Source: Galeruca laticollis
Taxonomy: Eukaryota > Arthropoda > Insecta > Coleoptera > Chrysomelidae
Direction: 5' to 3'
Assembly: GCA_963921935.1 (NCBI GenBank)
Contig: OY998178.1
Span: 48,414,951 to 48,478,950 of the forward strand
Length of the DNA: 64,000 nt
Shown here piece after piece: positions 46,421 to 60,555 of the stretch; position 1 is the first letter of the stretch; each line of letters begins with the position of its first letter. A program made the position numbers and the translations under genes. The notes under the pieces are model-generated. The model had not been told where the DNA came from. It searched no databases and was given only the letters and a program-made list of their open reading frames with translations.

Positions 46421-46871
46421 TAGAGTAAAGAGATGAGAGATGGACCAAGCGGACTGACGGACCACCAGGGATATTTCGTAAACTACGGCAACGTGTCGAT
46501 GTTTTCAGCGGGAGCACATCTCTGTTAGCACCTGTTGACATAGAGAAACGCACTTGTAGTTTATCTTGATGTGTTTCTGAACAAATATTTATTATATTTG
46601 GTTTTGCTAGTGTAACAAATTTATTTGCAAATATTTGTGATAGAGTTTGCTACCAGCTAGGTAAGTTATATTGCCAAATTGGGTCATATAATAACCATAA
46701 GATATCTGAAGTTTATTCCTAACCTACAATGTTGCCATTTAGTCGATTCAGTTACAAGAAATAAGGTGGTATGTCTCTTTTCTCGAAAAAAGAGAGATGG
46801 ACCAGTCTATAGGAGGATAGATGGACCTGGTTTTTAACGGTATGTTTTTGTGCTTTAGACAAATACCTAAT

Positions 46872-48926
46872 ATGTATAAACGCAAGGTTAACGCACTCTC
46901 AAGTGGATTATGGTCAGTAAATCATTTGGAGTTAGCCATACATGCGGTCAATGAAGGTGCCATGGGTGTTAATCAAGCTGCTATACACTTTAAAATACCA
47001 AAGACTACACTTAATCGAAGAAGAAAAAACAATAATACTGAAAAAATAAACAGATTGGGGTCGGATTCAATGCTTGGAGTAAACGCTGAATCGAATCTTT
47101 CCAATCACATTGGAAAGCTTCAAAAAAATGGTTTTGTCCTAAAATAGATATAACGAAAATAGAGGTGATTAACTGCTTACACGTTATAGCTATAGAAAAA
47201 TAACATATTTGAAATATTCTTTTTCATAATCTCATATTATTTTATCTACTCAGTGTTTTTGTAACTAAATTTGTATCATATAATGATAATTTATTGCTTC
47301 AGAAACAACAACAATACGCTATACACTAACAAACAATTTAACAATAATAATCTATGAATTGTTGCTTGAGACTATAATATTATTATAAAGCGAAGTAGTT
47401 TTGCTGATATTCCAAGCTTAACTAATTTAGTCCATAGTAACTTATGGTCTGTTGAGTCGAATACTTTCTCAAAATCAACCAAAATAGCAAATAGCTTGCT
47501 TTTTTGATGTCTGATATGTAGCTGAATCACAGAACACAAAGTGTAAACACTATCAATACAGCCAAGACCTTCACGAAAACCGGATTGGGATACCGGCCAT
47601 AGTATACAGTCATCAATATCATCATAGCCCTTACGCAGTACCTACTTACTTACCTTATGTTTATATAATTTTGCCATTTAACTAGGTATTAGGCAACTGT
47701 TTATTTTTATTATTTTAGGTGAGGCTGTACAAACGTGGTTGGAATTATTTCTGAGGAGAAGATCTGACATTGTTGCTAGAAAAGCTGAAAACGTCTCAGT
47801 TGCTAGGGCTATGGGGATGTCCAAAGATGTAGTGCAATCTTATTTTAAAAATCTGAAACGCATTTTAACAGAAAAATCACTTTTTCATAAGCTGGGTAAT
47901 TTTTTTAATTCTGTATACGGTGGTTTTCGACCGCCATAATGTATTATGAAGGGTAAAAATAAAAAAGATGAATGGAACGAAGGTCTGCCACCTAATTCTC
48001 GGATAAAAATGACCCAAAAATCTGCCTACGTTAATTCAGATATATTTTAAGACTGGTTAAAGGACCACTCTCATACCTCAAATCTCGAAACACTTCAGTT
48101 TGCGGAATAACATGATACCGCCCCAAACAACACATATCCTGTAACCTTTAGATAGACGTATTTTAAAGGTCTAAAGGGGCAGTACTATGAAGCTTGCAGG
48201 TATTTTACAGAAAATGAACGAGATCGAAAGTTAAGTCGGATACATTTCGGAAAATTATTGGGCGAGGCATGGGGCAAATCTGTTAATGTACAAAATGCAT
48301 TGTCAAGTTTTCGCGCCACTGGTATAATGCTGTTTAACCCTGATATTATTCCGGATCACGCTTTTCTCATGCAAGATGAAGATATAGCAGGTGCACACAA
48401 ATTAGATGAAGATTTATCTGTCGACGTGAGGGCTTATTCGCCGTAGTCGGGTTCATCTGGGTTGCAAAAGTTAAAAAAAAACTCTTGAGAAACAAGTTCC
48501 TACATCTAAACTAACGCCCGAAAAAATATTGGTTGGAATTTTTCTAGTGCCAGTGGCTACTCCAGCTATTGAGAAAGCGAAATGTCAAATAAGTGGTATT
48601 TTATCCTCTGAAGAAGGTATTAAGAAAACTGTTAAATCCAAAAAAGTAAAAATGAACCAAAAATCGAAGGAAACGAAAAAAACGACGTGTACTCTTCAGA
48701 ATCAGAAGAAAATCCTCAATTAGACGATTCTGTAGAAGGTGAAGATGCGGAAGATTTTGAAAATGAATGTGTAGGCTGCGGTGAAGTTTACAGGACAACA
48801 AAGAAAAAGGAACATTGGATTCAATACATTATATGCAAGCGATGGCTCCACGAAGGGTGTAGGAACTTTGAATCAATATGCCATGCTTGTGGAATGATTG
48901 TAGCTAAGAAAAAAACAAGATGTTGA
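46872..48926 (+). pseudogene. Tigger-like transposase, catalytic core deleted
   Basis: The start MYKRKVNALSSG is followed by a helix-turn-helix (AIHAVNEGAMGVNQAAIHFK, IPKTTLNRRR). After a break at 47145-47720 containing LINE sequence, the second DNA-binding half resumes (TWLELFLRRRSDIVARKAEN, ARAMGMSKDVVQSYFKNL). The catalytic region is almost gone. What remains is GKNKKDEWNEGLPPNSRIKM, NSDIF, then GEAWGKSVNVQNALSSFRAT, GIMLFNPDIIPDHAF. The C-terminus near 48768-48926 has a PHD/RING-like finger (CVGCGEVY, WIQYIICKRWLHEGC, CHACGM), as in Tigger-A. None of the three Asp motifs is recognisable. Confidence 0.85.
47385..47633 (-). pseudogene. LINE reverse transcriptase fragment nested in Tigger-C
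   Basis: The reverse strand gives SQSGFREGLGCIDSVYTLCS, VIQLHIRHQKSKLF, AILVDFEKVFDSTDHKLLWT, KLVKLGIS, the central RT motifs (the F.DFEKAFDS.DH...LW core). It is antisense to the transposase and separates its two DNA-binding halves. It belongs to a different LINE type than the Jockey pieces flanking Tigger-C. Confidence 0.8.
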
Positions 48927-49178
48927 CGTGGTCCATCTATCCTAGTATATGCAGTCCATCTATACTCGGTCTTAGAGGAGAGTCGGTCCAATGTAAAGTT
49001 TTATTATTTTTGTTACCATGTTCTTTAAAGTAGTCGTTATAACCAAATTTTACTTTAGGCCTAAAGTATTAGCATTACTTTATATTTTACCAATTTTGTT
49101 AAGTTTACATATGCTTTGTGCATATGTTTTAGTTGTAACATTTCTAAAATGTGGTCCATCTCTCCTCTCTTCACTCTA

Positions 49179-49270
49179 TATGAATCAATATCCATCGATT
49201 TTTGCCAGGTTTTGAGATCTTTATCATCTAAGCCACTTTACAAGTCCACTTATCAAATAATTGTTTATTC
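49179..49270 (-). pseudogene. Jockey-type LINE reverse transcriptase, 5' half of a split fragment
   Basis: Reverse reading gives DKWTCKVA, a stop, MIKISKPGKN, then a SYRPI-like junction. These fit the WK.A.iimIpKPGKn...SYRPISLLP run that precedes the codons at 46420. The fragment is short and decayed, and the case depends on its continuity across Tigger-C. Confidence 0.55.
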
Positions 49271-51960
49271 TTCGTTATCTTCTGAAAAGACTGTTATTAG
49301 AATATATCCTGGAAATTAAAGTTTTTTCTTTCATTTCTTAATAATCCAAATTCTTCGTGTATGTATCCATTTTAAATAGAGCTCATAGTTTATCAATTAT
49401 TCCTACATGTCTTCTTCAATGGTTTCTCAATCAAATAACTTGAACGTATTTGTTAAATGTTTGGCGAACGCGTCACACATGTCTTCGTTGATTCTGTTAC
49501 TTTTCCCATCTTGTTGTTATATAGCTCGTATGGGTTGCTGCGTCTATTTCGCTTTCTTGTTGGCCTTCATAGGCATTCATAGTGATAAATTGTTTGCTTT
49601 GGTCGTGGTTAAAGTTTCAAGATATCTGGCCCCATTATTATTTTTTGTTTTTTTCAACAATAATAATGTTAAATCTCTGATAATATGTTAAATTTTGTTT
49701 TATTACTTTCCGTCTGGAACCAGGTGTTCTTTTCTTAGTTTCTTGTCTTCTGCTACATTTTTCATCGTCGTCTTCTCCTCTTTTTCATACAGATGGCGTT
49801 CATTCCCAAAGTGATTTTCACAAATGATAGAAGAAGCTTCTAATTGACCATCCAGTTTAATTAGGCATACCTTATGAAAATAAATTTCGAATTTTTCTTG
49901 ACAGAGTACATTCTCAAGCAGTTGAGGATATTTTCTAATACAGTTGAGACATCAAATTATTACTCTATTTTCTGTATATAAGGACGTTACATACCATACA
50001 GATATACTTCATGTATATTTCATATTTGGTATATCATTCATGCACTTTGTAGATAATTTGGTTGTGTTGAAATAGGTGTAAGGAATATATATCAAGAATT
50101 TTATTCGTTTCCGTTGAGATAGCTTTTTCTATATATGAACCTTTCAAAAGAAACACATTTTTAGTTTTAATTTTATCTCTTATCACTTGTTAGCTCACGA
50201 ATCTTTAGTTTATTACCTGAAAACAGCACGGGACTTATACAACATAACTAAAACATCGAGTGGGAAGTACAGACGATGATAGTTTCTGAAGTATAATTAC
50301 TATCTAAATTATTAATCAGAAGAAATGAAATTATTTGATTTGTACGCCCCTGACGTTATCTTTATAAAAACCCAACACGAACATTCACTAAATGATATTT
50401 GTTTGTCCTGCACTTCTTGTGGCCACCGAGTGTCTGACACAATAACACATATCTCCAGTTTTTATTTTTGATGTTTGCTCTGGGTTTAGGTAGTATTTAT
50501 TTAAGGGGTCCGAAGGAATGTTGTCTTCTAAAATTTGTGCGACCGCCTTCTTGGTTCGCTTCGCGCTTTTTGTAGGTCATTTTTCTAATTTTAATCTAAT
50601 TTATCACTGAACGTGACAACATACGAGGAATCTTTTTTATTAGAAGTATCTGCCGAGATGAAACAGAGAAAGAGGCCGTTTTTATACGAAATATGTGTTG
50701 AGTATTGTTTGACAGTATTAAATATGGATTACATTTATCATAAATTTGCTTTTTATTTTCAACTATTCGAGGCGGGCAACTTCCTATTCTTTTTTTCTGT
50801 TTAATTGTGATATTTTCCGGTTTTGCCATGTAATCAAACCATTGAAAATCTCTTTTCTGATTATTGACTATATTTGTATAGAGGAACATTTATCTTAAAT
50901 ATAGAAATGAATTCAAGTGTAACACTCTCTCAAACTTGAAAGTTGAATAGTGAAAAGAAGCAAAATCAACTTTTGAGCCTGGTACGAAACGAGACAAAAT
51001 CGTTATTGCAAGAAAAAGAAAGAAATAAAAGTCCTTTCATCACTGTACAAACAACTCTATATACACATTATACCTTGTAGGATAACCTTGGGCTCACCTC
51101 AATGCTGTTACTATATTTGCACAGGCTATCACATAAACTTTTCTTTCGCATTTCTTCGTGTCTAATTTTTCACTGAACATTGAGTACACGCTTTTCTTGT
51201 ACGGATAGTTTTCCTTCAATCTGGTTATTTTCTCAAATATTACCATATCCGGTTGGTGGAAACTAGAAACAAATTTTCTTCATAACCTGCCAAAAGTGAA
51301 TACTTTCCGCTTCGATTGGGATGCAGAAGTCACATTTCTGCATTGGTAGAGACGCGAGCATACATTCTGATACACAGGGCCGAAAGTTTGTTCCTACAAG
51401 TAATCCACAACAAATCTGTGACAATTTTCAAAGCAATTTTAAAGCGCCTGTTTGTTTTGAATTAATTCCAAACATGTTTCAAACTAGGTGTAGGAACCTC
51501 TGATCATCTGATCAACGTCCGTTTAGCTTTTATTTCTCTGTAACAGCCTCACTTTGAAGTGCTTGAGCAGCCGGTATTTATTGAATTTGTTATTCTCAGA
51601 AAACAATGGGAACAAGAATTCAAAATTATGAAGAAAGTGATAAAAACATTTAATATTGTAATTAGATTATATCAGTTACTTAGGAAGGTTTGTAAAAGCT
51701 CAGTTTTTTAAGAGATTATAAATTTTAAGTGAATAAATTATTATTAACTCTTTTTAGGGCTGAATGAGTTTCTCATTTTTCAAGGACCGTTGTAGCCATT
51801 GACCGAAGGGTTGCCAATTGCTGAGGTTAATTGGACAATTAACCATATTAAAATATTCTTAGACATGTATAATAAAAACTAATAAAAGGTAGGCACTTTC
51901 CAAATAAAGAATTTTAAAAGGTTATTGGAAGTATTGGTCCAAGAATTAAATACAATATAC
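49271..51960. other. AT-rich DNA without recognisable gene
   Basis: About 2.7 kb with no family motif, terminal repeats or long tandem structure detected by eye. Confidence 0.5.
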
Positions 51961-51964
51961 TGTC

Positions 51965-52475
51965 TGCTAATTGCAACCCAGTGAATGTGAAAATCGTTGG
52001 AGGTTGTTAGAAAGGGCTTATAAAAAATTTATCGATAACCAAACAAAACTGGTCAAGGCAAAAAATATTTTGAATATCTTGATGAGATGGACGAAATATT
52101 TAAAGGGAGAAGATATGTTTTACCATCAATACTGCACTCAAGTTCAACAATTGATCAGACACCACAGGGTGAATCAGATGTGGAACGAGCGCCAAGCACA
52201 GAAAACTTTGACATCTGAAAATCAAAAAACGGATTGCCATAATGTAATGAAAAAAATAGTGGTATTTAATTGAAAACAAAACGAACTCTCATTATGAACA
52301 AAAATCGAACGCTAGCAGGAATGAAGAAAGGCAGGAAGAAATACTAAAAATTGAAGGTGAGAAACTAGAAATACAAAAAGAAAGGCTGATGGCAATTCAT
52401 AAGAGACACTCCCTTTTAAAAGAGTTGGTTCATGGCAGCGGCAGTGTAAACGTGTGTGATAGTCGCTCCTCTATA
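51965..52475 (+). pseudogene. Myb/SANT-like DNA-binding protein fragment
   Basis: 51971 onward encodes SECENRWRLLERAYKKFIDN, matching the second half of the Myb/SANT-like DNA-binding domain found in insect Harbinger-type accessory proteins and their domesticated relatives. A frameshift near 52062 leads to FEYLDEMDEIFKGRR, LPSILHSSSTIDQTPQGE. The C-terminal helix (EEILKIEGEKLEIQKERLMA, then HKRHSLLKELVHGS) ends near 52475. The first part of the domain is missing. It could be a transposon gene remnant or a processed pseudogene. Confidence 0.65.
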
Positions 52476-52545
52476 CGTTTATAATTGTTATAATCCGGCA
52501 TTATTTATAATAATTGGATACTTTTTACAAGTGAAAGAACTGTTC

Positions 52546-53197
52546 ATGGCTCCCAAAAAAGTACAGAAACCAGTAATTAGTGAAATAAAAAATGTCACCC
52601 AACTTGATGAGTTAGAAAAAAATATGAGTAAAGAAATTGATTCACTAAAAAGCCAATTAATTGAAAAAGGTAATACTCAGATCATAACACATAATGAAAT
52701 TACAGAATTCGTTAATGATATTTCTAATCTCGAAAGTGTATTTAATAAGGAAATGGCCGACTTGAAATTCGTAAAGTAAAGCATAAGAAATTATTGAAGC
52801 ACATCGGAGAGAAAAATTTGCACATGCTCTGTTTTTTTCTGAAATTGAAGAAACTCAATTTGAAAATATAATAGACGTTTGTATGAAGTACAATAATAGA
52901 TGTGTTGAGTCTGTAACAAAGAATGATATTAATTATGCGTACCAAATTGGCCAGATCGGTTATAGTAAGTAACGACCTATTCCGGTTTTCTTTATTCACC
53001 GGTAGAATAGAGATGTGATTTTTAAGTCCAAAAGAAAATTGAAGGGATCTGTTGCCAGCATATCGGAGATGCGTACACAAGCTTTTGAAGACAGCACGCG
53101 ATGTGCTTGGGATTGTGGTGGTTACTTAGCAAGTGCCCCTCGTATGTACTTCCTGAGCCATCGAACTATTCATCTTCGGGAAACTCTTACCTCGTGA
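52546..53197 (+). pseudogene. LINE ORF1, broken
   Basis: From ATG 52546 (MAPKKVQKPVISEIKNVTQL) a predicted coiled coil extends to a stop near 52779. Further parts in other frames are NRCVESVTKNDINYAYQIGQ, RPIPVFF, FKSKRKLKGSVASISE. The last resemble the RNA-binding core of ORF1 proteins (DI..ayRIG..RPI.V.F....r..I....+.LKG). It is followed 620 bases later by a matching-orientation ORF2, so it is read as the ORF1 of one LINE. Confidence 0.6.
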
Positions 53198-53816
53198 ACC
53201 ATTATTTAGGGTTAAATAAATAACATCGTTTTAAAAAATCACTAGGACAACATATATTTAGAAACTACGTATATAAATTACTGACCATATGTAACACAGA
53301 ATATAAACGTTTGTACTATTGATAACAATAATAATAATGAATAGTCTTCAAGAGAAATGAACCCTCTATATATAGGAAATTGTTAGACTAACACAGCCAA
53401 CGATCCGTTTCTCGACCTTGTTGACATATTATTTATAAAACGGACGTGTTATTGATTTTACTACACCTTGCCAATGGCCTTCAAGTTCACTGGCCGCTAG
53501 CCATATTTGAAATCAATGTCTACTAAAATCTAATAATGTCTTTTGGGATCATCACAGGATTACAAACTGCTGGTCGTGGAGGGGAAGGATTTTCAAATCT
53601 ACAAATGGCGTCAAGATCGAGCTACGTTCAGAAAAAGATAGCCGATAATTTTTAGATTTTGTTGTTTTGGAGCGGCTATGCATAGTCTACTAAAATACTT
53701 TTTTTTTCTTTTCATCTTTACTTTCTTTCTAAAAATAATATTAATATTCTAGTTATACAGTTAAACTATTTTTGTAAAATGAACTTACGGTGATACTTCA
53801 TCATTAAATATTACTT
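53198..53816. other. Spacer between LINE ORF1 and ORF2
   Basis: No coding similarity in about 620 bases. It is longer than most ORF1-ORF2 spacers, so it may hold decayed coding sequence or a small insertion I cannot name. Confidence 0.4.
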
Positions 53817-55540
53817 ATGGGAAATGTACTTAATTTTGCCCATATAAATGTTAGATCACTCTTACCCCATTCTACTGAAATTAAAAGAATAATTACAAAA
53901 TATTGTTTTGATGTAATTGATATTAGGGAAACTTGGCTGAGTGATCTCGTGGATGGAAATCGAATTATAATGGCTGGTTATGAATTGATACGTGTAGATA
54001 GAAAAGTCAGATGCGGAGGATTGTGTGTTTACATTAGAACCAATATTCAGCATGTATTCACCACTACTTCAGATAAAATTGAACAGATCTGTGTTAAACT
54101 AACTGTAAATAAAGTAAATATTTCCTTTATTGTTGTTCATAGGTCGCCATTATTTCAAGACCATGTTTTTTAATGAACTAGAAACTACTATCACTAGTAT
54201 TATCCCATTCACTGATTATAATGTATGTGCAGGAGATTTTATTGTGGACCTATTGAAACATGATTCAATTGAAGCACGTAGGGCTCAGGATATTTGTGAA
54301 GGGTTAAGGCTCACACCGTTAATAAATGAACCAACTAGGGATACTGACCACAGTACTACTTCATTAGATTATGTTCTTGTATCTAATACACAAATTGTTG
54401 CGAAATCGGGTGTTATTGATGTCAAGCAAATAGCTGATTATAAACTAATTTTCTGCAGGTTAAATATTGAAACTTCTGACGGGCATACAACAAAATTTGT
54501 CACATCTCGAGATTTTAAGCATTTAAATTACCCTCAATTCAAATCAGATATTCCATCTATTCCCTGGAATAATATATATGATTTGGGGGATGCTAACAGC
54601 AAAATTAAATTCATAAAAAATGAAAACAATATTGCTCTTCTTAATATTCATGCTCCTATAAAAACATATACCTAAAATAACAAAAGTATGCACCCTGGAT
54701 TACTAGCACACTACGATTTATGATGCATGATAGAGACAATGCTTTGTCAAAATTTAGACGAACTAAATGTAAATCAGACTGGATTACATATAGAGAAATA
54801 GTGAGAAATACTACAATTATAGCTGTCCAAACAGAGAAAAAAACTTCCTTTTACTCAAAATTTAGTACTCTCTCTAGTAAAGTTGTATGGGATACTGCAA
54901 GATCGCTAAGTTTATTGTCTAAAAACAAACTATCGATACTTCCTGATGAACTCAGTGACCTTAATAGATTAAATAATCATTTTATAACATCCAATCCTAC
55001 TATGTCAGTATGTGATGAGCTGGTAGAGTATTATAATGATAATAAATTAACTCATAATCCATTTAAATTCAAAACCATTTCTGAATTAGACATTTTAATT
55101 ATTATTACTAATTTAAAAAGTAGGTCTACGGGCATAGACGGCATCAATATATTAAATTTGCAATTATGTATTCCTTATATACTTCCATTTATCACTCATT
55201 TAAATAATTTTTGTATGAAAAACTCTGTATACTCTTTTGCATGGAAAAAAATTAAGTTATTCCTTTGATAAAGGTTGCCACTGCTACAACATATATGATA
55301 TGCATCCGGTAAGTATCCTTCCAACCATGTCCAAAATATTGGAAAATATAATTAAAATGTAATTTTTAAGGTTTACTTCTAAACATCATGTTATTCCACA
55401 AACTCAATCGGAATTTACAAAACAGTATAGCTGCTGCACTTCGCTCTTAAAAGTTACAGATGACATTGTGAAAGCAAGCGATGAAGCAAAAATTCACCCT
55501 GTTGGTTTTATTAGTCTACAGGATTGGTAAGACATCTCAA
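53817..55540 (+). pseudogene. LINE ORF2 (endonuclease and partial reverse transcriptase)
   Basis: The endonuclease starts at 53817: LNFAHINVRSLLPHSTEIKR, RETWLSDLV, GLCVYIRTNI. After a shift in a T-run near 54165 it continues with VCAGDFIVDLLKH, INEPTRDTDHSTTSLDYVLV. The linker (YAPWITSTLRFMMHDRDNAL) returns to the first frame. RT follows: KSRSTGIDGINILNLQLCIP, HPVSILPTMSKILENI, QTQSEFTKQYSCCTSLLKVT, ending near 55530 where the catalytic aspartates should begin. This is an APE-type LINE of the CR1/L2/Jockey superfamily; I cannot fix the clade. It is 3'-truncated and broken. Confidence 0.82.
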
Positions 55541-55639
55541 ATTGATCAAGTGCCCACAATGCATCAAGTTATGACTTTTCTTATGGCCACCAACATGTTT
55601 ACATAATATCTGTTGTATAAGTTATACTAATATAACATA

Positions 55640-58145
<2,506 letters not shown>

Positions 58146-58475
58146 CCCGAGTGCATAATAGTCACCAATTTTATGACAGCGTATGTTCAGGAAATCTCAC
58201 AGATAAGCCCTATGGATTTTCACCAAAGCCAGTATAGCGGGTCCTATAAATCCAGATATACATTTTTGAAGAAATTTCGATCTTTTAGCACGATACAGCC
58301 TCGGGTGTGAATACCAGTGACGAATTTTATGAATGGATATTATTCAGGGCGTTTCACAGATAAACTCTATTGATTTTAAGCTCACCAGGTCCAGTAAAAC
58401 GGGTGCTATAAATCTATATATACCATAGTTTTGGTTATTTTTGGAGAAATTTCGTTTGTCAGCAAGATACAGCTA
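58146..58475. repeat. Two-copy tandem duplication, about 154 bp offset
   Basis: The words CGAGTGCATAATAGTCACCA / CGGGTGTGAATACCAGTGAC, CAGATAAGCCCTAT / CAGATAAACTCTAT, and CGATACAGCCT / AGATACAGCT recur in order at an offset near 154-170. The two copies are diverged. It lies just outside the TIR-bounded unit that starts at 58665. Confidence 0.7.
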
Positions 58476-58839
58476 CCTAGATGATAAATATATTTTACAA
58501 TAGATAAACTGTGACTTTATACTCATATAATTGTGTTTTTGCTCTCATAGTGCACCTCTCCTTTTGAGACACCATTGGTCAAAGCAATATTTATTTCTAT
58601 TAAAAAAACCCCAGGGCAACTGTTTGGGTTTAGCAGACTGTACCTACTTCAGTCTGCAACTTTAGGTCTGGTGCATATGAGCTGCAAAATAACCGGAACG
58701 CAAAGATTGTTTTCAATCTGATACGCAGAAATACGTTGGAAGTAATGGGGCAATGGACAAGGGACTCCGATAGTTATCGGGTGAATGGTATTGCTCAAAA
58801 TATTATAATAAAACCAATTAGACCCTGAAGTTGTGAAAG

Positions 58840-59760
58840 CAGGGAATGTCCATCTCCCACACAGCACAGGAAGTCCATTGGATGTCCATTTCAGATCCAA
58901 ATGAAGTACAAATGTCCATGGACCTTCTATGGACGTACACTGGAATTCGACATCTGGACATATTCTGCATGTTACATTATTGGACGTCATATGGATGCCC
59001 ATCGGACTTTTGTTATTGGATGTTCACCATAACGTCCATATTGGATCGTTATTGGAAGTCCTTGGTATGTCCAAAACTGGAGTTAATTCCTCAATCCAAA
59101 ATTGTACGTTTATGTATGTCCATTGGATGTACAATGTTGGAATAGCTTTGAATATCCCTAATTGTACATTTACGAACGACTATGAGACGTACAGAGCTGG
59201 ACCGAACTTGTACGTTCTTAACGTGTACATCTTAAAGATGTACAAACTTGGATCTATTTCTCATATCCAAAATTGTTCGTTTATGTATGTTCACTGGATG
59301 TACAATGTTGAAATAACTTGAAACATCCATAACTGTACATTTACGAATGACCATGGACCAAGCTGGACCGAACTTGTACGTCTTTGAGATGTACAGGAAT
59401 GGGTATAATGTACATCCAGAATTGTACGTTTATGAATGTCCGTTGTATGAACTATGTTGAAATATCCATAATTGTACATTTACGAATCGCCATGAGACGT
59501 ACAAAACTTAACTGAATTTGTATATACATAAATTGTACATTTATGTATGTTTTTGGAATGTACACAAATGCCTCTAATTCACACATCAAGAATAGTACGT
59601 TTATATATGTCCATTGGATATACATTGTTGGAATAAATTGTGGCATCCATCATTGTACCTTCATGAATGGCCATGAGACGAACATAACTGAATCGAATTT
59701 GTACATATACAAAGTGTACATACATCAGTGAATCAAAAATGGACATCTAGAACTATATTA
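58840..59760. repeat. Left array of TCCATTGGATGTAC words in 149-171 bp units
   Basis: Anchors TATGTATGTCCATTGGATGT (59111), TATGTATGTTCACTGGATGT (59282), TATGAATGTCCGTTGTATGA (59431) and TATATATGTCCATTGGATAT (59602) mark four diverged units with spacings 171, 149 and 171. ATTGTACATTTACGAATGRC and GAGACGTACA recur within units. Denser, shorter GTCCA words fill 58840-59000. Open frames across this region on both strands result from the repeats. Confidence 0.8.
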
Positions 59761-60480
59761 GGATCATAATATACTATCTATGCTATAAACTAACTTAGGC
59801 ATAAGTTAATCGATGACATATACGCCCCAGGATTTCAATTTTGTTGTACCTATATTATGGAAGCAAAATATTTGTTCCAGCATATCCTACATTCTGAATA
59901 TGCGTAGTTTTATAAAACCGTGTATCGGCATATACAAATTCTCATATATCACAAAAATCTTCCAGCCTCTTACAGAATATGTAAAAACTTACAGCAACAT
60001 GAGGATAAAAATTTGTTCAGTACATATGTTCCATATATACTCTCTGCTGGAGCAAATGTGTTGGTAGCACTGCGCATTCTTCACGCTTTGCATTTGAGGT
60101 TGGGTAACGTTTAGGAAACGTTTAATTTACTGCTGTTATAAGTAATATCAAATTAAGTTATTATTAAATTGTGATAAAATCGTGACTGTGGTTGTGGCAA
60201 GTAGAAAAGAGGTGAGTAGAAATTTGATATTCATGCTTTTATAACTACTTACTTTAATAATTCTGCATTGCATAATTCGCATATTATATTTACTAAAAGT
60301 GGTTCATCTAATATATCACTCTAAAAACGCATCTAGCCGACGTGTGATCACTACAATAGGTATATTTTTGTATAGCCATATCCTTTTTTTATATAATGGG
60401 ATAGTCTTAAAAATGTTTTAGACGTGCCACTTCAATGCTCAATCGCTTGTACCTATAGTTGTTGGTTTTATTGTAGGTAT
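59761..60480 (+). promoter_or_regulatory. Probable 5' region of the DUF4806-type gene
   Basis: No coding family is visible. A splice-donor-like GAG/GTGAGTAG at about 60208-60212 and an acceptor-like TTTATTGTAG/GT at about 60467-60477 suggest a 5' exon and intron ahead of the gene. The transcription start was not identified. Confidence 0.3.
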
Positions 60481-60555
60481 TCCTTTGAATTTAATTGCTT
60501 GGAAGTATGTCCTGAATTGCAAGCATGAAAAGGCAATACCAAAAAACAACTCGGA

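Larger units (their letters stand above)
46421..49178 (+). mobile_element. Tigger/pogo-like DNA transposon (Tigger-C)
   Basis: The ends TAGAGTAAAGAGATGAGAGA... (46421-46447) and the inverse at 49152-49178 agree at 25 of 27 positions, with TA at 46419-46420 and 49179-49180. The word GAGATGGACC / GGTCCATCTC recurs inside both ends (near 46795, 46818, 48931, 48952, 48978). It carries a broken transposase and an internal LINE fragment. Confidence 0.92.

Noticed and set aside
58846..59646. Six or more open frames on both strands over the left array
   Set aside because: The same repeated words are read in different frames; no family motif or conserved start.
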